Origin: SFTJ01 sp905210415
Lineage (GTDB): Bacteria; Bacteroidota; Bacteroidia; Bacteroidales; Muribaculaceae
Direction of reading: 5' to 3'
DNA: 55,451 bases
Assembly (NCBI GenBank): GCA_902476295.1
Contig: CABSDC010000007.1
Span: 1 to 55,451 of the forward strand
Made by a program: the position numbers and the translations under genes
The notes under the pieces: generated by a model
The model's input: only the letters and a program-made list of their open reading frames with translations
What the model was told of the DNA's origin: nothing
The model's database searches: none
Shown here: positions 51,817-55,451 of the stretch, in pieces
How positions within the stretch are numbered: position 1 is the stretch's first letter
Layout of the letters: every line of letters begins with the position of its first letter

Positions 51817-53208
51817 TCAGATTTTCTCAACATAGAGTTGAGTGTTTTCATATTTCACCACTTTTACTTTCTCACCAGCGTCGATAAAGTCGCCTGTTGA
51901 GACAGCATCCACCACCTCGCCATCAGCCATCTTCACCTTGCCGGCTGGGCGAAGCACGGTGCGAGCCACAGCCTCGCAGCCAACGTATGCGCTGATGTCG
52001 GTAGGCACACCTATGTAGCCATCTTCCACGCGCTGCTCAAGTTGCAATGCCGACTTGCTCATAATGCCCCTGTCGCCAATCTTATGCGTGATATATAATA
52101 TCAACACCACGCCAAGCAGAAATCCTGCCATTACCACTATCATTGCCCACATAATATCACTGTTTGTTGAATAACCTAAGTCGATAGGAGAAACATTGTT
52201 GACCAGCGCCAAGAATAGCGAACCAAACACAAGCACGATGCCCGATATGCCCGTAACGCCAAATCCCGGCACAACAAATATCTCCAGCATTATGAGTATC
52301 ACGCCCACAGCAAATGCTATGATTTCCCAACTCTGCGCAAGGCCGTCGATATATAGCGGCGAGAAATAGAGCACCGCTGCCACCACAGCCGCAAGCGACG
52401 GGAATCCCATGCCTGGTGTCTGCAACTCAAAGTATATACCGCCAATGATTATCATTATCAGTATCGCCTGAACAGCGCCGCTACCAAAGAATCCTATGAG
52501 TTCGTCAACGAAAGTAGGTGTGTAAGTGATCACATCATACGATGCGATTTTCAGACGGTTTTTTATCACGCCGTCAATCGATTCCTCCACGCCTTCGCAA
52601 TAGTGAAACTTCAGCGCTTCGGCGGTAGTGAATGTCACCACGCGTGTGCTGTCGTCGCCAATTTCGGGCACCGAGGTGCGAGGGTCCACCATAGCCTCGG
52701 CAAGCAGCGGATTGCGAAACCATTGCTTCACCGTGTCGCCCTTGGCATTCACTCGCATCACCTTGCCATGAGCCTGCGCCGTGCTGCGCATCATAGAGCG
52801 CATATACGATTGATATTTGTCGGGCAACGCCTCTCCCGTGTCGTTCACCACGGTAGCAGCACCAATATTTGCGCCCTTACACATATATATACTATCGCAT
52901 GCTATCGAAACCAGCGCCCCCGCCGAAGCCGCATTATTGTCGATATATGCCACCACTGGCATCTTGCTCTGCAATATCATGGTGCGCATGCTATCGGCAT
53001 GCTCAGTAGTGCCGCCATAGGTGTTGATGTGAAGAATCACCACGTCGGCGTTATTCTCAGCAGCCTGTTGGAATCCTTTCTGCAAATATCTCCACGAAGC
53101 ACTTCCTATCTCCGTATCAATCGGAATCACAGCCACAGTCTTTTTTGTTGCAGCCATCGAGAGAATAGCCACAACAGTGGCAATCAACATCAGAGCAGTT
53201 CTTTTCAT
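51817..53208 (-). CDS. NfeD-family membrane serine protease
   Basis: A 463-residue membrane protein. I take the start at MKRTALMLIA (53208), which gives a clean signal peptide and a 16-base gap to the upstream gene; a longer frame from 53253 adds a charged segment overlapping that gene. Residues 22-220 form a ClpP-like 1510-N protease domain: NNAASAGALV places the nucleophile at Ser95, with Lys131 the possible general base. Four to five transmembrane helices (about 240-400) and a C-terminal OB-fold NfeD domain (about 405-460) follow. Members act in membrane quality control, often with a stomatin-like partner; none is adjacent here. Confidence 0.88.
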   Translation of the reverse strand: MKRTALMLIATVVAILSMAATKKTVAVIPIDTEIGSASWRYLQKGFQQAAENNADVVILHINTYGGTTEHADSMRTMILQSKMPVVAYIDNNAASAGALVSIACDSIYMCKGANIGAATVVNDTGEALPDKYQSYMRSMMRSTAQAHGKVMRVNAKGDTVKQWFRNPLLAEAMVDPRTSVPEIGDDSTRVVTFTTAEALKFHYCEGVEESIDGVIKNRLKIASYDVITYTPTFVDELIGFFGSGAVQAILIMIIIGGIYFELQTPGMGFPSLAAVVAAVLYFSPLYIDGLAQSWEIIAFAVGVILIMLEIFVVPGFGVTGISGIVLVFGSLFLALVNNVSPIDLGYSTNSDIMWAMIVVMAGFLLGVVLILYITHKIGDRGIMSKSALQLEQRVEDGYIGVPTDISAYVGCEAVARTVLRPAGKVKMADGEVVDAVSTGDFIDAGEKVKVVKYENTQLYVEKI

Positions 53209-53224
53209 GACATTAAGTTTTTTA

Positions 53225-54271
53225 TCAGTTTTGGTTTTCCTTTTCCTTATCACCCTTTAGCCATAACGGTGCCACCACTGCGCCCATCACCAAGAACACA
53301 TAGTAGCTGAAAATGCGCCATAGCAACGCCAGCACCAGCGCCAACGAGCCCGAGGCTATCATATCGCCATAGAAATCGCTGAATAGCCACTCACCCACTC
53401 CGCTACCGCCAGGTGTTGGACACGCTATCAGCACAAGCCACACCACCGTTTGACGGGCAAAGACGAGCAGTTGGTCAAGATTGTCGATAAATGCATACAT
53501 CAACGCATTTATTATCATAAATCGGCATAGCCACGACATTGTGGTAACGCCAATACACTTCAACCACCACGATAGCGGATGCGCGCGTAATTCCTTCGAG
53601 GCATTCACCATATTACTTCCGAGTCCTATCGCCTTATCATGCCAGCGACGCAAACCCCACAGCGAGAATGTCTTGTCGAGCAACATATATATCCATTGGG
53701 GCCACACCACCACGCCAAGAAACATCAGCACCGTGCCGGCAACCACCGAAAAATATATCAGGCCTATCAAAAGACCTGGGTCCATCATCCACTGCACATT
53801 CAGCGGACTCACCAAATCGTGCCACGAAGAAAACAATAGCACCAGCGGACGGCTCATCACGCAGAAGACTCCATCAAATATCACAGTGCTGAGCATCAAC
53901 GTTGTGCCACGACCCATGGAAATGCCATAGCGGTGCATAAACACCATCGACAGACCACTGCCGCCTACAGAACTCGGTGTGACTGCCGATGAAAACTCGC
54001 ACATCACACACACCTTGAATGCTTGTGCCCACGTGAGGTCGCCATTAGTGATCAGTCGGTATCGCCACACATAGCCAAGTTCTCGTCCGCACAGCAACAA
54101 TACTGCCAATGCCACTCCAAACCAAGCCCTTGGCGTCATCACTATTTCCTCCCAATGAAAATCGCCAAGTTGATCAGCGAAAATCCACCATGTGACACCC
54201 AAACCTATCACTACCGGCAACAAAAGCCTATACCACTTATAAGGTAATTTATTACTATTATTTTCTTTCAT
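53225..54271 (-). CDS. Lysylphosphatidylglycerol synthase-like membrane protein
   Basis: A 348-residue inner-membrane protein with about eight transmembrane helices, of the LPG_synthase_TM/UPF0104 type: IAFDSAVT-like features include CEFSSAVTPSSVGGSGLSMV and ACPTPGGSGVGEWLFSDFYG, the conserved Gly-rich motifs. No soluble aminoacyl-transferase domain is attached, so it is a flippase-type or uncharacterised lipid-handling protein, not a full MprF. First gene of the string leading to NfeD, kdsB and M16. Its promoter is so close that the mRNA may lack a leader. Confidence 0.85.
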   Translation of the reverse strand: MKENNSNKLPYKWYRLLLPVVIGLGVTWWIFADQLGDFHWEEIVMTPRAWFGVALAVLLLCGRELGYVWRYRLITNGDLTWAQAFKVCVMCEFSSAVTPSSVGGSGLSMVFMHRYGISMGRGTTLMLSTVIFDGVFCVMSRPLVLLFSSWHDLVSPLNVQWMMDPGLLIGLIYFSVVAGTVLMFLGVVVWPQWIYMLLDKTFSLWGLRRWHDKAIGLGSNMVNASKELRAHPLSWWLKCIGVTTMSWLCRFMIINALMYAFIDNLDQLLVFARQTVVWLVLIACPTPGGSGVGEWLFSDFYGDMIASGSLALVLALLWRIFSYYVFLVMGAVVAPLWLKGDKEKENQN

Positions 54272-54276
54272 TATTG

Positions 54277-54306
54277 CAAAGATAACAACTATTCACCAAC
54301 AGACAA
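54277..54306 (-). promoter_or_regulatory. Promoter directly against the LPG-synthase-like start codon
   Basis: Minus-strand TATCTTTG (54284-54277) with TTG at 54306-54304, 19 bases apart. The ATG lies 5 bases after the -7 box, so transcription would start at or beside the start codon. Confidence 0.65.
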
Positions 54307-54457
54307 CTGCTTATTAATTCATTTTTTCGCCGCTCTCATTATATTCTCAACGGCTCTGACTTTCACCTCAAATCCATCAAAGTTAATCTTTGTTAATACT
54401 ATTAATACATTTATGTATTTTTTGCCATTTTACTTCATTTTCTTTACCAAAATTCAC

Positions 54458-54465
54458 TATTTTTG
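54458..54465 (+). promoter_or_regulatory. -7 box of the secreted fibronectin-like gene
   Basis: TATTTTTG, 46 bases before the ATG at 54512. The -33 box is weak. The 54272-54511 gap holds the two divergent promoters and nothing else seen. Confidence 0.5.
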
Positions 54466-54511
54466 TAGAAATATCATCTTTTTCTAACTCAGTATTATAA
54501 AATCAGAAGCT

Positions 54512-55451
54512 ATGAAAAAAAATTTATTCACTTTGTTACTTTGTGCAGGCGCTTTCACAATGTCGGCACAATACACAAGCAATTCTCCACACTCTATTGT
54601 TGCAAAGTCGCAATTCGACAAAGTGGCGCTATCGTGGAGCGCGCCTACCGATGCCATCGAGCTTAAATGGCACGACGGCGAGGACTACAATGGCGACGAT
54701 GGCAAGAAAAAGCCCGATGGCTCTATACAAGTGACCACCGCGGCAAAATTCTCTGCCGACGACATCAAGCAGTATGCGGGTAGCACAGTGCAAGAAATCA
54801 ACTATTTCGAGTATCGCAATGTGTTTGAAGCATACATTCGCATCTACGAGGACGGCAAACTTGCCTATGAGCAGAAAGCCGATTTATCTAACTACAAGAA
54901 GAATTCATGGCGCAAAACCACTCTCCAAAAGCCTTACACCATTCCTGCCGGCAAGGAGATAATGTTTGCTATAAAATACGTATACGGTTATAATCAAGAA
55001 CTCACAGCCATCTGCGACCGCAGCGCCACAGTAGGCAAGGGAAATATGATTTCTTACGATGATGGCAAAACGTGGAAATCAACAGGTTCGGGCGACTACC
55101 TTATCACTGCCGTGGTGAGCAACCCATCCACCGGACAACCCGACGGATACAATGTATATCGCGATGGCGCTAAGGTAAACACCGAAGCAATCACCAATAA
55201 TAGCTACACCGTGAGTGACAATACCGACGGTTCTCACTCATTTGTTGTATCGGCAATCTATGGGGCTGACGAGGTGAAATCTTACAGCGTAAATGCCACC
55301 ACCACTCAAATCAGCAATATGACGGCAGCCGTTTCTTCAATAACAGCCACCGTTAAGGACGGCATCAACGGCACCATCTCATGGACTGCACCTCTTTCGC
55401 GCAGCAACGAAATCACTTGGAGCAACAAGCAGGCGAGCGCGAGCATCGGCG
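54512..55451 (+). CDS. Secreted fibronectin type III-like protein, 3' end cut off
   Basis: An open frame of 313 codons that runs off the right edge with no stop. It begins MKKNLFTLLLCAGAFTMSAQ, a clear signal peptide ending at AQ. About 25-210 is a beta-rich region (ALSWSAPTDAIELKWHDGED, YFEYRNVFEAYIRIYEDGK) like the galactose-binding or choice-of-anchor units of Bacteroidales surface proteins. About 210-265 (DGYNVYRDGAKVN, SHSFVVSAIYG) is a fibronectin type III-like module, and a second is begun. A cell-surface or secreted protein, possibly a type 9 secretion cargo or protease accessory; the missing C-terminus would decide. Confidence 0.85.
   Translation, partial: MKKNLFTLLLCAGAFTMSAQYTSNSPHSIVAKSQFDKVALSWSAPTDAIELKWHDGEDYNGDDGKKKPDGSIQVTTAAKFSADDIKQYAGSTVQEINYFEYRNVFEAYIRIYEDGKLAYEQKADLSNYKKNSWRKTTLQKPYTIPAGKEIMFAIKYVYGYNQELTAICDRSATVGKGNMISYDDGKTWKSTGSGDYLITAVVSNPSTGQPDGYNVYRDGAKVNTEAITNNSYTVSDNTDGSHSFVVSAIYGADEVKSYSVNATTTQISNMTAAVSSITATVKDGINGTISWTAPLSRSNEITWSNKQASASIG

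Overview
The window is bacterial and almost certainly from the order Bacteroidales. Three things point there. Promoters carry the Bacteroidota -7 element TAnnTTTG, often with a TTTG or TTG box 19-20 bases upstream. Shine-Dalgarno sequences are weak or absent. The gene content is typical of the order: DUF4295 after rpmG, DUF4924, DUF4421, a lamin-tail/OadG fusion, a pyrophosphate-dependent phosphofructokinase and a RapZ-C/kinase fusion. A gut genus such as a Muribaculaceae or Prevotellaceae member is a guess from protein style only. No rRNA, tRNA, CRISPR array, insertion sequence or prophage was seen.

Layout. 1-9.6 kb is fermentation: ptb-buk (minus), dnaK (minus), then a plus-strand operon mce-mmdA-mmdD-mmdC-mmdB for a sodium-pumping methylmalonyl-CoA decarboxylase, which is the propionate branch. 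9.7-12.7 kb holds a GH13 amylase behind a long, hairpin-bearing leader, then prs. 12.7-16.3 kb (minus) holds a macro-like/DUF1810 fusion and a secreted GH9 plus deacetylase-like enzyme. 16.6-26.9 kb is one long minus-strand gene string: AmgK-like kinase fused to RapZ-C, MurU-like nucleotidyltransferase, ftsY, rimO, menF, menD, menB, menC, menE (peptidoglycan sugar recycling, secretion, tRNA-independent ribosome modification and menaquinone synthesis). 27.0-29.9 kb has prfC, a DUF4924 gene and a Crp/Fnr regulator.

30.2-33.5 kb is the most unusual region. It is a compact minus-strand RiPP-type operon: a 262-residue precursor with 44 cysteines in two CXXX arrays behind a twin-arginine leader, a radical SAM/SPASM maturase, a second SPASM-bearing protein without the radical SAM cysteine motif, and a 93-residue accessory protein. 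Its upstream leader is repeated, diverged, at positions 5-110, which suggests a second co-regulated gene just beyond the left edge.

33.9-34.9 kb is rpmB-rpmG-DUF4295 with a long structured leader. 34.9-45.0 kb (minus) is nadE-tamB-DUF4421-tsaD-cinA. 45.1-47.8 kb (plus) is an orphan four-PAS membrane protein with a family 2 glycosyltransferase. 47.9-54.3 kb (minus) is PPi-phosphofructokinase, then an operon of LPG-synthase-like membrane protein, NfeD-type protease, kdsB and a non-catalytic M16 protein. At 54.5 kb a secreted fibronectin-like protein starts on the plus strand and runs off the right edge.
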